Assembly (NCBI GenBank): GCA_028564705.1
Contig: JAPXFQ010001003.1
Location: forward strand, 811,001-875,000
Source of the DNA: Apricaphanius iberus
Taxonomy: Eukaryota > Chordata > Actinopteri > Cyprinodontiformes > Aphaniidae
DNA length: 64,000 nucleotides
Reading direction: 5' to 3'
Of this stretch, positions 37,301 to 46,000 are shown piece by piece. The position numbers and the translations under genes were made by a program. Every line of letters starts with the position of its first letter. The first letter of the stretch is position 1. The notes under the pieces were generated by a model. The model did not search any database. It was given only the letters and a program-made list of their open reading frames with translations, and was not told where the DNA came from.

Positions 37301-40300
37301 AGATTCTGTCGGCGTGTTTCATGAAGTGCGCGAATAAGGATGCAACAATGACACTTTTTCAAACAGATGTGATACCGATACTTAGATTTCACTACTTGCC
37401 GATACCGGGTACCCATACCAATTCTTCTTCCACACAAAAAATGCGATGAATTGGAAGACAGGTTTTACTTTCTTCTTTGCTTGTTACAACAAATGATTGT
37501 AAGCTAGATGAAAAATAAAATATTAATGAAAATGACCACAAAACTAAAATTTCAATTTAAAAGTAAAACATTTCTGTGAAATTGTTGCAACTTACCGATA
37601 CGGGTGCATTAGAGGCATCGTCCCTGATACCAGTATCGTATCGGTGCATCCTTAGCCACGATCATAACACACACAGATGTACTGGTAGTTTTATTATTTA
37701 TCGTTATCAAATCTGATCCTCGTTACCGTCTGATTTCAGCTGGAAACAACGTGACCGACGAGGAGCTGGACTCGATGCTGGAAAGCGGCCAGACGGACGT
37801 TTTCACCCAGAATGTGAGTGATCAGAAATAAGGTTTAACCATGGAAACACAAAGTCAGGTGGTAACGGCTGGCATATTTGATTGTTGTTCCCTCTTTTAA
37901 CTGGTCAAACTGGACCAGATTTGGTAAGAAAACCATGATTAGGCTAGATGAAAGGCTTAAAGTATTCTAACTTGTACATTTTTGGATTTTGTCACATTGC
38001 AACTACACACCTCAGTGTATATCAAGAGAGATTTTATGTGACAGACAAACACAAAGTAGTCCATAAATATGTCTGTCAGGGAATGTTTCTACCAGTTTTG
38101 AACATCTACAGACTTAAATGTCTGCCTGTTCTCCTTTGCAAAATAATAATCAAGCTCAGTCCGTTTGGATGGAAAGAATCTGCGGCAATCCTTTTTTTGT
38201 TCTTGTCACCGATTCTCAGACGGATTTAGGTCCAGGATTTGACTTTATGGTCACTCTCCTGCTGGAAGCTCTCTAGCCTCCAACGGGTTTTTCTTCCAGG
38301 TTTGTCCTGTTTTTGGCAGCTTCTGTGCCACATGCTGAAGAAAAGCAGCCCCACACCATGATGATACCTTCATCTTGTCTTAGTGTTAGGAATGGGTGAA
38401 ATGTTTTGGTCCCATCTGACTACATCACCTTCTTCCACTGGTTTGCTCTCTCTCTCTATAACTCAATATTTCCTTTATGCTTTCTTTTTGTTTAAAAACT
38501 ACCCTAATGGTGAGATTTTTATAGTTGGGCTAATCTTTGTTATATTGGACAGCCTTAGTCTTTGTGATGGTGTTTGTTTTCCAATATTCTCTAATGAACC
38601 TCTGAGGCCTTAACATGGCGAAATACAAATCCATACCACATTTTTCAGATTTTATTGGCGAACATTTTTGAAATTGGTTTTGTTTTTACGTTTTTTTATG
38701 TCACTTTGACTTCATCAGCTGTACCCTTTTAGTGTTGCTGTAGCTCAGCTTGAGGATTCTTAGCTGTTCTTGCAGCCTCATAGAAAAGCAAATTCTGAAA
38801 ATAAAAACGTCCCAAAAAAATTATTTATCGTCCAGATCCTGATTGACGCCAAAGCCACAAAGCAGGCTCTGAACGAGATCGAGTCCAGACACGACGAGAT
38901 CCTGAAGCTGGAGAAGAGCATCAGAGAGCTGCACGACATGTTCCAGTACCTCGCCATGGAGGTGGAGGCCCAGGTATGGCCACGGCAGGACGACCCCTTC
39001 GACGCGCTGTGAAACTCTTAAAGAACGTTTGAATCCGTTGTCTTCCTCAGGGGGAGATGGTGGACAGGATTGAAAACAACGTCAAGCAGTCTGCCAACTA
39101 TGTGGAGAAAGCGAAGGACAACGTAGAGCAAGCAGTCACATATCAGAACAAAGCCCGCAAGGTAAAACTTGTCCACTTTTCACCCTCCTAGTTTTAAATC
39201 CGCCTTTAAAACCCAAATTTGCATGAAAATTTCTCATCTTCAGTTTACGAAACTTGGAAAAAAATAAATATTTTCTGCTAATAACTTGTAAACTGGCTGT
39301 GAAACTGATCTTTTGGGCTGTTTCGTCAACAGGAAAGACATTGGTGCTGCAACAGTTTTCAACATTTCTATTCCATCTGTAATGACAGGCAATCACACCC
39401 AGAAACCGCAGAGATGCAAAAAGCTTTTCATTCTCAGTTTTCAGATTTCATAGGTACGTCTCAATAAGCTAGAACACCATTAAGATGTGTGAGGGGGCTG
39501 TTGCACTGTTGTCCTGCAGCAAGAAGATCCTGAATTCCAGCCTGGTATCCGGGTATTCCGGCTTCCTCCCACAGTCCGAAAACATAACCGTTACATTAAT
39601 CGCTCTCTAAATTTTTCTTAGGTGTTAAGTGTGTGTGCATGGTTGGTCTTCTTCTTTACTGCCCTGCGACAGACCGGCGACCTGTCCAGGGTGAATGCGA
39701 TAGACACCCACTTCCTCCCCTCGTAATTCACTCCAAAAAGTGAGATTCTTAGAAGGCCTCAGTTCATTATACTCGGTGATGTAAAGTGGTCCCTCGTTTA
39801 TTGCGTTGGTTACATTCTAAAAATAACCCGGAACAGAAAAAATACATAAAGTAGTCCTTTTTTATTTTTTTGTTATATATGTTTTAAGGCTGTAAAACCC
39901 CTAGGCACACACTTTATACACTTTTCTCAGACATACAATAGTTTAAACACTCTCAAAGTAAAAAAAAAATGTAGATTTTAGGGATGCACTGATGCTGGGA
40001 TCAGGTATCGGGGCCGATACCGTTCTAATGTACTTTTTACGGAATTTTTTTTTTTTCTTGGAATTTTTGTTTTGTGGTGACTTAAGATTTTTCAGTATAA
40101 TTCACCATCATTCGTTATAACAAAGAAGAAAATTAAACCTGTCTTCCGTCTCAGTAGGTTCATTCTGTGTCCCTTACTACATTCTGATTCTTTTGTTTCT
40201 ACACAGAGTCGCGAAATAGCTTGTTTTTACCTGACAGTTTCAGCTGTTGCCTTCTTCAGACCTTCCAACTCATCCCTTTTTTTTTGTGCGGTAGAAGTAT

Positions 40301-40976
40301 CGGCATTGGTACTTTGTATCGGCAAGTACTCGTATCAAAGTATCGATAACGTTTCGGTTTGAAAAAAAGTGGATTTTTGCAGCCCTAGTAGATTTTAAAG
40401 CAAAGTATTAATATGACGCGGTTTCTTCTTCCGCGCGCCGCTCGGTTGCGTCTTTTTCCACTGAGGGTCTTGGTGCAGGTGACTTTTTCCAAGCGAGGAA
40501 TATAGTTATGTGTAGCTGTTTGTGCTGTTTATTCTTCGGGAGGAAAAGATTCTTTGGCAAGCGTAGGAGACGCGACACAGAGGAAATTGACAATTGCGTC
40601 CAATCAATCAGGACGCTGTAAAGGAATGTAAAAAATAAAAATAAATCTGTGAAACAGCGAGGCCGTTAAAGTCGAGCCGCTTGACAGTGAGGGACCGATG
40701 AATTCAAGCTTTGTTTGTATTTTGATGATTTATTAACATGGGAAAATGTTGATATTAAACAAGACTAAAAGGTCATTTCTGCTTTAAATGTCTCCATAAT
40801 GTCTTCCCAGATCTGTCTGCTCCGTTCAAGGGTTACGAACGCTTGCAAACCAGCGAATCATGTTTTAGTTTAATGGCCGTTTTCTTTTTCTCCTGCAGAA
40901 AAAGATCTGGATTGCCATCTGTTTGGCCATCCTCATCCTCATCGTACTCATCGCAGTGGTCACCTCCTTTATGTAA
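30717..40976 (+). CDS. stx4: Syntaxin-4, complete gene of ten coding exons
   Basis: Exons: 30717-30746, 31073-31177, 34477-34576, 34763-34837, 34912-34982, 36282-36390, 37740-37813, 38836-38973, 39051-39161 and 40899-40976. All introns are GT-AG and all phases join, giving 891 nt (296 residues plus stop; mammalian STX4 has 297). The protein starts [10 protein letters not shown], has an acidic N peptide, the Habc regulatory bundle (about residues 36-150), a linker, a Qa-SNARE motif (about 186-255) with the zero-layer Gln at residue 234, a KARKKK basic patch and one C-terminal membrane anchor (about 274-296). Syntaxin-4 is the plasma-membrane t-SNARE that pairs with SNAP23 and VAMP2/8 in regulated exocytosis such as GLUT4 delivery. 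[23 protein letters not shown] and [10 protein letters not shown] favour stx4 over stx1 or stx3. No lesion is seen. Confidence 0.95.
31073..31177 (+). CDS. stx4: stx4 coding exon 2
   Basis: Thirty-five codons beginning [16 protein letters not shown] and ending DAFFKK. This is the acidic linker leading to helix Ha. Acceptor CTACAG, donor AAG|GTGAGG, phase 0 on both sides. Confidence 0.93.
31306..31348. repeat. (AT)n microsatellite followed by a TAGA run
   Basis: Forty-three nt of alternating TA in stx4 intron 2, then TAGATAGATAGATACTTTATC, a phrase commonly found at the tail of fish LINE copies. Confidence 0.9.
31942..32235 (+). mobile_element. hAT-like MITE, copy 1 (truncated right end)
   Basis: Begins TAGGGATGCACCAATACTG and continues ATCGGGGTGATACCGTTCTAA, followed by the shared interior (CTGCAATAATTTCACA, CACCATCATTTGTTGT) and GGTACCAGCATTGATACTCAG. 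It is the same family as 39979-40387 and in the same orientation. The right terminus is decayed, so no target duplication could be matched. Confidence 0.7.
34477..34576 (+). CDS. stx4: stx4 coding exon 3
   Basis: Encodes [20 protein letters not shown] and the following [13 protein letters not shown]: helix Ha and the turn of the Habc domain. It ends with one base of a split Ser codon; donor ACA|GTACGT. Confidence 0.93.
34763..34837 (+). CDS. stx4: stx4 coding exon 4
   Basis: Encodes [20 protein letters not shown] and RKLK, most of helix Hb. Acceptor TGTTAG, donor AAGA|GTGAGT. Confidence 0.93.
34912..34982 (+). CDS. stx4: stx4 coding exon 5
   Basis: Completes a split Thr codon, then encodes [20 protein letters not shown] and RTQ, linking Hb to Hc. 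Donor CAG|GTAACG, phase 0. Confidence 0.92.
35148..35671 (+). mobile_element. Pogo/Tigger-like element remnant in stx4 intron 5
   Basis: Ends TAATTTTTGGATTATAAGCC (left) and, reverse-complemented, TAATTTTTTTGGACTATTGA (right), which are inverted relatives starting at TA. The interior encodes [19 protein letters not shown], the N-terminal helix-turn-helix (psq/CENP-B-type) of pogo-like transposases, then a stop. The catalytic domain is absent. A related copy lies at about 49935-51025. Confidence 0.6.
36282..36390 (+). CDS. stx4: stx4 coding exon 6
   Basis: Encodes [20 protein letters not shown] and [16 protein letters not shown], helix Hc. Acceptor CCCAG, donor TCA|GTCAGT. A longer open frame running past the donor to 36677 is repeat-derived intron sequence. 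Confidence 0.94.
36426..36497 (+). repeat. Three 24-bp tandem repeats in stx4 intron 6
   Basis: Unit TTCTTCGGCTTTTATCTTTT-like, period exactly 24 (the CGG/CAG positions are 33, 57 and 81 of 36400). It begins about 35 bp after the exon 6 donor, and its pyrimidine richness could affect recognition of nearby splice sites. An open frame through it spells repeated SSAFIFFL and is not considered coding. Confidence 0.85.
37335..37660 (-). mobile_element. hAT-like MITE, copy 2 (inverted) in stx4 intron 6
   Basis: Left TAAGGATGCAACAATG and right GTATCGGTGCATCCTTA are inverted, and the interior matches the family in reverse (GATGAATTGGAAGACAGG, ACAACAAATGATTGTAAG, AATAAAATATTAATG). Its right end lies about 80 bp from the acceptor of exon 7. 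Confidence 0.8.
37740..37813 (+). CDS. stx4: stx4 coding exon 7
   Basis: Completes a Thr codon and encodes [20 protein letters not shown] and FTQN, the linker that folds over the SNARE motif in the closed state. Donor AAT|GTGAGT. Confidence 0.94.
37965..38650 (-). mobile_element. Tc1-like transposon remnant in stx4 intron 7
   Basis: In plus-strand order: GATTTTGTCACATTGCAAC, TTTTATGTGACAGACAAACAC, GAATGTTTCTACCAGTTTTG, GGATTTAGGTCCAGGATTTG, AGAAAAGCAGCCCCACACC, CCATCTGACTACATCACC, CTTCTTCCAC and AACCTCTGAGGCCTTAAC. These are consecutive landmarks of the fish Tc1 family in reverse orientation, with internal deletions. It ends about 190 bp before exon 8. Confidence 0.85.
38836..38973 (+). CDS. 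stx4: stx4 coding exon 8 (first half of SNARE motif)
   Basis: Forty-six codons from [20 protein letters not shown] through [20 protein letters not shown]. The last codon is the Gln expected at the ionic zero layer of a Qa-SNARE. Donor CAG|GTATGG. Confidence 0.96.
39051..39161 (+). CDS. stx4: stx4 coding exon 9 (second half of SNARE motif)
   Basis: Thirty-seven codons, [20 protein letters not shown] followed by [17 protein letters not shown]. It completes the SNARE coiled coil and the start of the juxtamembrane basic patch. Acceptor CTCAG, donor AAG|GTAAAA. Confidence 0.96.
39485..39725 (+). repeat. Degenerate fish SINE-like repeat in stx4 intron 9
   Basis: Recognisable landmarks are GTTGTCCTGCAGCAAGAAGA, GGCTTCCTCCCACAGTCCGA, CTCTAAATTTTTCTTAGGTG and GCGACAGACCGGCGACCTGT followed by CCAGGGTGAATGC. 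These are the body of a very common teleost SINE-type repeat. It is too decayed to assign a subfamily. Confidence 0.7.
39979..40387 (+). mobile_element. hAT-like MITE, copy 3, complete with 8-bp target duplication
   Basis: The element runs from TAGGGATGCACTG to GCAGCCCTA and is flanked on both sides by the identical octamer GTAGATTT (39971-39978 and 40388-40395). An 8-bp duplication is the hallmark of the hAT superfamily. The ends carry TATCGGGGCCGATACCG and GTATCGGCAAGTACTCGTAT blocks. At 409 bp with no reading frame, it must rely on a transposase made elsewhere. Confidence 0.88.
40899..40976 (+). CDS. stx4: stx4 coding exon 10 (membrane anchor)
   Basis: Encodes [20 protein letters not shown] and VTSFM, then TAA at 40974-40976: the tail-anchor helix with almost no lumenal residues. 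Acceptor CTGCAG. Confidence 0.95.
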   Translation, partial: KKIWIAICLAILILIVLIAVVTSFM

Positions 40977-41650
40977 CGACACCAGGCTCAAGCATATTGT
41001 ATGAAAGCATCAAGCCCACAGGAAGGACAGCGTGTCCAACAATCGCTGCAGTTTGTGTTCCAGCAGTCAGAGGCCGCCTTCACTGTTACTTCAGCTGCAG
41101 CTCCTTCACGTAGAAGGAAAACAAAGAGAGGAACTATAAATGACCTTCAGCAAAGCACACTGCAGTATTTAAACCCTGACACCGATTATGCTGTTCTCAG
41201 GAAGAAAAAAAAAAGATTGTTACGCCTCTGCCTGAAATTAGAGACCTTAAAAACAATTTTATAGCCTTACAAGAGTCTAATATAATTGTACAGAATGTAA
41301 TGATTTATGGTTGTTTTTTTTGTTTTTTTAAACGTGATCAAATGTGTCAAACTGCCTTCGTGTAACAAATGTAAATAGGTTTTTGGTCCCTGATCTAAAA
41401 AGCTGCATTAAAAGACGTAACTTTAGTCGCAAAAGCTCGTATTCACGATCAAAAACGAGCAAAGCCTTAAAAGCTGTGCCTTCTTTGTCAAGCTGCGAAC
41501 ATTTTGTTGTGCACTAACACTGTCAAGAAGGGATGGAGATGAGTTTTTAAATCACCTTGTGTTTTATTTGAGTCTCTGCATCACTTTTTTTGTCCCCCTG
41601 CTGCTTAAGTTTTATCCCCTCTGGTTTGTCATGTGATAAATCTGTCCTTG

Positions 41651-41869
41651 GCATGAGCCAGTATCATAACCCACTATATTTAGATTTATATATATTAAAA
41701 AACTAACAGGAACTTATTGCTTTTAATTTGCACCCGAACATGTTTCCAAAAAGCCAACTTTGTCCCCGGTGGTTGTATGGAGTGCTCCCCCTACCCTAGC
41801 AAGAGCACTCCATATAACCAGAGAAAAAAGCATCTCATGTATTTAAACATATCGTCAACTGGCTCATGC
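41651..41869 (+). promoter_or_regulatory. Structured element in stx4 3' UTR: 18-bp hairpin nested in 12-bp inverted repeat
   Basis: Bases 41770-41787 pair with 41803-41820 over 18 positions, 17 Watson-Crick and one G-U in the sense RNA, around a 15-nt loop. Outside this, GCATGAGCCAGT at 41651-41662 is an exact inverted partner of ACTGGCTCATGC at 41858-41869. It may be an RNA regulatory hairpin, a small MITE or a microRNA-like fold; the sequence alone does not decide. Confidence 0.6.
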
Positions 41870-41959
41870 TCTGCTGGTTACTACAGGACACCCACTAACC
41901 AGGAGAAGAGATCCTACTATATAATGTGACATCTGAGAAATGTTGCATGAATATTTTTT

Positions 41960-41965
41960 AATAAA
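41960..41965 (+). terminator. stx4: stx4 polyadenylation signal
   Basis: Canonical AATAAA, followed within 20-35 bp by a T/GT-rich stretch (TTGGTGTTTTTTTTG). Confidence 0.8.
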
Positions 41966-42056
41966 GTTATTCTATTGGTGTTTTTTTTGTTCCTTATTTA
42001 ATAGCTTTCACCCACCCCTTGTCTCCAAAAACACCAAAGAAGTCATTTTTGGTATT

Positions 42057-43093
42057 TTTATTCAACTGCAATTGTCTTAATTTTTCAAGTAAAACAATGT
42101 GGAATAACAAGGAATGCAACAAATGAAGAGACAAACCAAAAAGTAAGACCATCACCAGGAATCACCCGTTCCCGACAAATATCAAAATGATTTTTTACTG
42201 TCATCTGGAGCTGTACCGCTCATTTTATTCACATATCGACTCTGTGAACCGAGGGCGACTGAAGTGAGAAGGAACCTGTTGATGCTGATCGTCTATTTTG
42301 TGTTTTTTTTTTTTTACGAGAAGCAGGACTCCTGCATGTCAGGAGCCTCAACAAGGCAGTCGGAGACCGTAGGGGCCAAACAGGCACTCTTCACAAACAT
42401 TTACCCCCTTTATTCAGTATAAATACAAGACTTTAGCGTTAATGTTTCGGTCAGTACATAGCCAAACTGGAGATAACGCACTACGAGATACGAAGGACCA
42501 GGGGACCGAGTTCATGTAAAACACCAAAACGTACTGAAAAATAGCCACATGTTCTCTTAATGTGCAAATGAATCCAATGAACAGAACAGTCTGTGGAGTA
42601 ACGGGGGGTTCATCCAGCGCTCTGACAGACCTGCTCTCTTCCCAACACCCGGAAGAAGAAGAATAAAAAAAATATGCGCAACTTATGCAAAGAAACGAGA
42701 GTCGTTCCCAAACCCTCCAACTTACAATAAACAGGTCACCTCAAGGTGTGGATGTTGGACAAATTAATTTCTATGAGACCCTCCGCCCCAACAGAGGGTG
42801 CTAATAAAGTCCCACCTCTGGTTCCCAGTCTTTGATAATTACAGTACTTGAAGTGTTGAATCTTGCATCCGTGTCCCTGGAGTTGAAAAAATCCACTGAA
42901 CCTCGTCCGTCATTAGTCCAGCGTCCCTGCTCCTCCGTGCTCCTCCCCAGCAGGCAGTGAGGGGGACCGGTTCAGGGTCACAAAGGGAGGCAGGAAGGCG
43001 TCTGCTTCGTGCGGCGCTCGCTCCCCCCTGCAGCAGCGGCCCTGGAGGTCGTGACCTGCTCTCACTTCTGTTTTTAGATCTTTGGCACTCTGG
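42057..43093 (-). other. srcap: srcap 3' UTR with candidate poly(A) signals
   Basis: Non-coding on the minus strand after the srcap stop. Minus-strand AATAAA hexamers occur at 42057-42062, 42224-42229 and 42409-42414, and any could define the 3' end. The most distal lies about 90 bp from the stx4 signal on the other strand. Confidence 0.65.
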
Positions 43094-46000
43094 TCATGTC
43101 TTGTTGCGTTGCTGATTGGAGGAGGAGCGGGTGCTCGCAGCTGGGGAGCGCGCCTGCACCGCCGCCAGCGCGGCAACGCTCCTCAGCACCCTGTTGGGCA
43201 TCCCCTCCGTCCCGGAGCTGCTGGTGGACTCCTGCGGGTGTCTCTGGGACCTCCTGCGCTCCTTCCGCCTCTCCCTCCTCCTGTCGCTGTCCCGCTCGCT
43301 TCCTGACGAGGCGGCCCGGGAACCTCTGCGCTCCGTGTTCTGGGAACTGATGCTGCGGGTGCGCTGGCTGCTGCTGTTGCTGCTGCTGCGGCTCCTGCTG
43401 CTTCGCCCGCCGCAGTCGCCCTCGCCGTCGCTGCTCATGCTGCTGCAGGCGCTGTGGCCTTCCTCCTTCCCCCTTGACGACTTCTTTCCGTCCTTCTCCT
43501 CGGCTCTGGGCCGTTTGTACTCCAGCTCCAGCGGCGGGACCAGCTGACCCGGGCACTGCCTGGTGGAGCGGGATGCAGGACGGCTCGTCTGATCCGGGGT
43601 TGAAGATTTGCCGCTTTTGTTCTTGTTGTTGGGATTCATGGCGTTGCTCTGAGGAGAGGCCGGGACTTTAGGCTTCTGGTTCTTGTCCGGAGAGGAAGCA
43701 GCTTTGGCTCCTGAATCTCTCCGCGTGGTGTGTCCGGGAGTGTCCACTCTGCCCTTCATGGCTAGAAGCTTGGCAGCTGCGTTCAGAGCCGAGCACCGTT
43801 TCCCCAGAACCTCAGGCTCCGGAGGCAGCAAGGGGGCGCTGTTCGTCTGCGCTTTACTGTCCTGTGACGGCTGAGATCCGGCAGACTTCCTGGTGATCCT
43901 GACAGAAGACGTGTCGCTCCCAGATTCCCCCCCGGTGGACGCGGTGGTGTTGTTTGATGCGCTTCTCTCAGTGCTGCGTGTTGCTTTCACACCCTTCCCC
44001 TCCTTGTCGCCCACCTCCTTCTGCTGATCCTGCAGCCGGCACTTGGCCGAGCGCGTCATCCGCTTGCGGCTCTCACTGCTGTCAGAGTCGGAGGAGGAAG
44101 AGGAAGACCTGGAACGTCTTCGGCGAGATGGAGCGGTCACTGCTTCTTTGTTAGTTTCTCCCTCCTCTTCATCCACCTTCTCCTCTGTCCCTCCCTCTGA
44201 TGCATCCACTCGCCTCCTCTTAGCAGGATGCCTATTCTCGTAGGTCTTCTTGTGGTGAGCGCGCCGAGTGAGGGTCGATGAAGAGCTCCCAGACGACCGT
44301 GAAGAGGAGCACACAGACTCCTGACTGCTCTCCCGGCTGAGGGATCTCTTCTGCTTGGAAAGTTTCTGATCTTCAGCAGCTTCCTGCTCAGGAGCGCTCT
44401 TTGGTTCTCCTTGTTCCTTTCCTGAGTCAGACGACGTCTCAATCTTTCTCCTTTTAGGCAGCGACTCACAGACGCTCTCCTCCTTGCTGGACTCTGCTTC
44501 ATCCTTCAGAGCATCTGCTCCCACTTCTACATCACAGTTTCCTTTGGTTTCCTTTACGCCGGCTGATTCCTCAGATGCGTCTGTGGCTGCGTCCGTCTGG
44601 AGACACGTCTCGGTGGGAGCCTCTTCAGAAGCATTAGTGGACACTGGCGGTTCCTCCCCTGGGGAGGGGACTGTAGTGGTTTGGGTGGTGGAAACCGGGG
44701 GAGATGAAACAAAGGTTGCAGCTGATAACGGGACTTCACCCATGTCTGAAAGCGTTTTTTCTGGAGACGATGCCGATGTAATTTCTAAAGAGTTTTCTGC
44801 CAAAGACGTCACAGATGCTGGGATCTCTACGGTTGTCTCAGCGACTGTTGCAGTGGTAGAAGGAGACGCTGCTGCACTGGCGCACTCTGTCGGAGGGGAA
44901 TATGTTTCTGCAGAAGTTTCAGCCTTTGGCTCCATCTCAGCCTCTGCTGCTGTTTCCGTCGGTGGCGGCGGAGTTGAAGCCGACTGGATCGAGACTGCAG
45001 GCACTTCTCTCTCTGACAGAGTGTTGTCCTCAGCGGGTGGAGGAGCTGTTGCACACGTCTCATCATAAGTGTCTGAGTTCGCTGAAGATGTCTGCTCATT
45101 TTCTTCTAGAGTTGTGCTGTTTGATTGGCTGGCGTTGACTGTGGGCGTTGTGTCTGGAAGTGTTTCTGAAGCAGTCTCTGTTTCCGTCTGAGCTTCATGT
45201 GGAGTAAAGGTCGCGGTCGGCTCTGTAGCTGCAGCGGAGTCCTGCAGTAGGTCCTGCGAAGCAGCAGTGGTGGCAGCCGTGTGCAGTTCCTCGGTTGTGG
45301 CGATCATTTGTGTTAGATCAGGGTCTGATGAAGGTTCAAGTGTTTGGACTGCTGTGGCGGGTGGGGGGGTGGCCTTTAGGGCAGCGGCATCGTCCGCTTC
45401 TGTCGACGCCACAGTTGTGGGGACAGGAGGAGAGTTTGGTTCTGAAGTAGCAGGAGAAGCGGCATCTTCTAAGGGAGGTCTTGCTGAGGTGGGACTTGTG
45501 ACGTGCAGCGAGGGAGATGATGGGAGGGGGCTCTGAACTGGAGCGTCAGGAAGTGGGGCTTCTTCAGTCGGTGTCTCAACTGAAGCACGATCCAACATGT
45601 ATTCCTCAGCTTTTTCTGAAACAGAAGGAGGCGCTGACCTTGAAGCCTCCACTTGTGTTTCCTTGGCTCTGGTTGGCTCAGAGACTACTTCACCTGTGTT
45701 GGGAGGAGTTGCAGCGGGGGTCTGCGGGGGGATTCTGGTGTCGGCTTTTGGTAAGTTGGTGCTTTGTGCTTCTCTAACCGTATCAGGCGCGGCTGTGGAG
45801 TCTTTACGAGGACGACCCCTCTTCCGTTTTGGGGACAGAGGGGGGTTCTTGTCCTCAGAGGAAGGTGAAGGAGTCACTCTGGGTTCGGCTAAAGCAGCGG
45901 GGTTTTTAGGGGGTCGGCCTCTCTTTCTTTTCAAAGGCGTCACAAGGCAGTTGACATTGGAGTCTGTGTCTGATTTCTTGGTCTGGGGCGCTCCTCTTCC

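Larger units (their letters stand above)
40977..41985 (+). other. stx4: stx4 3' UTR
   Basis: About 1 kb after the stop codon, without a further splice-bounded exon. It contains the hairpin at 41770-41820 and ends just after the AATAAA signal at 41960-41965, followed by a T-rich stretch. The extent is inferred from that signal. Confidence 0.7.
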
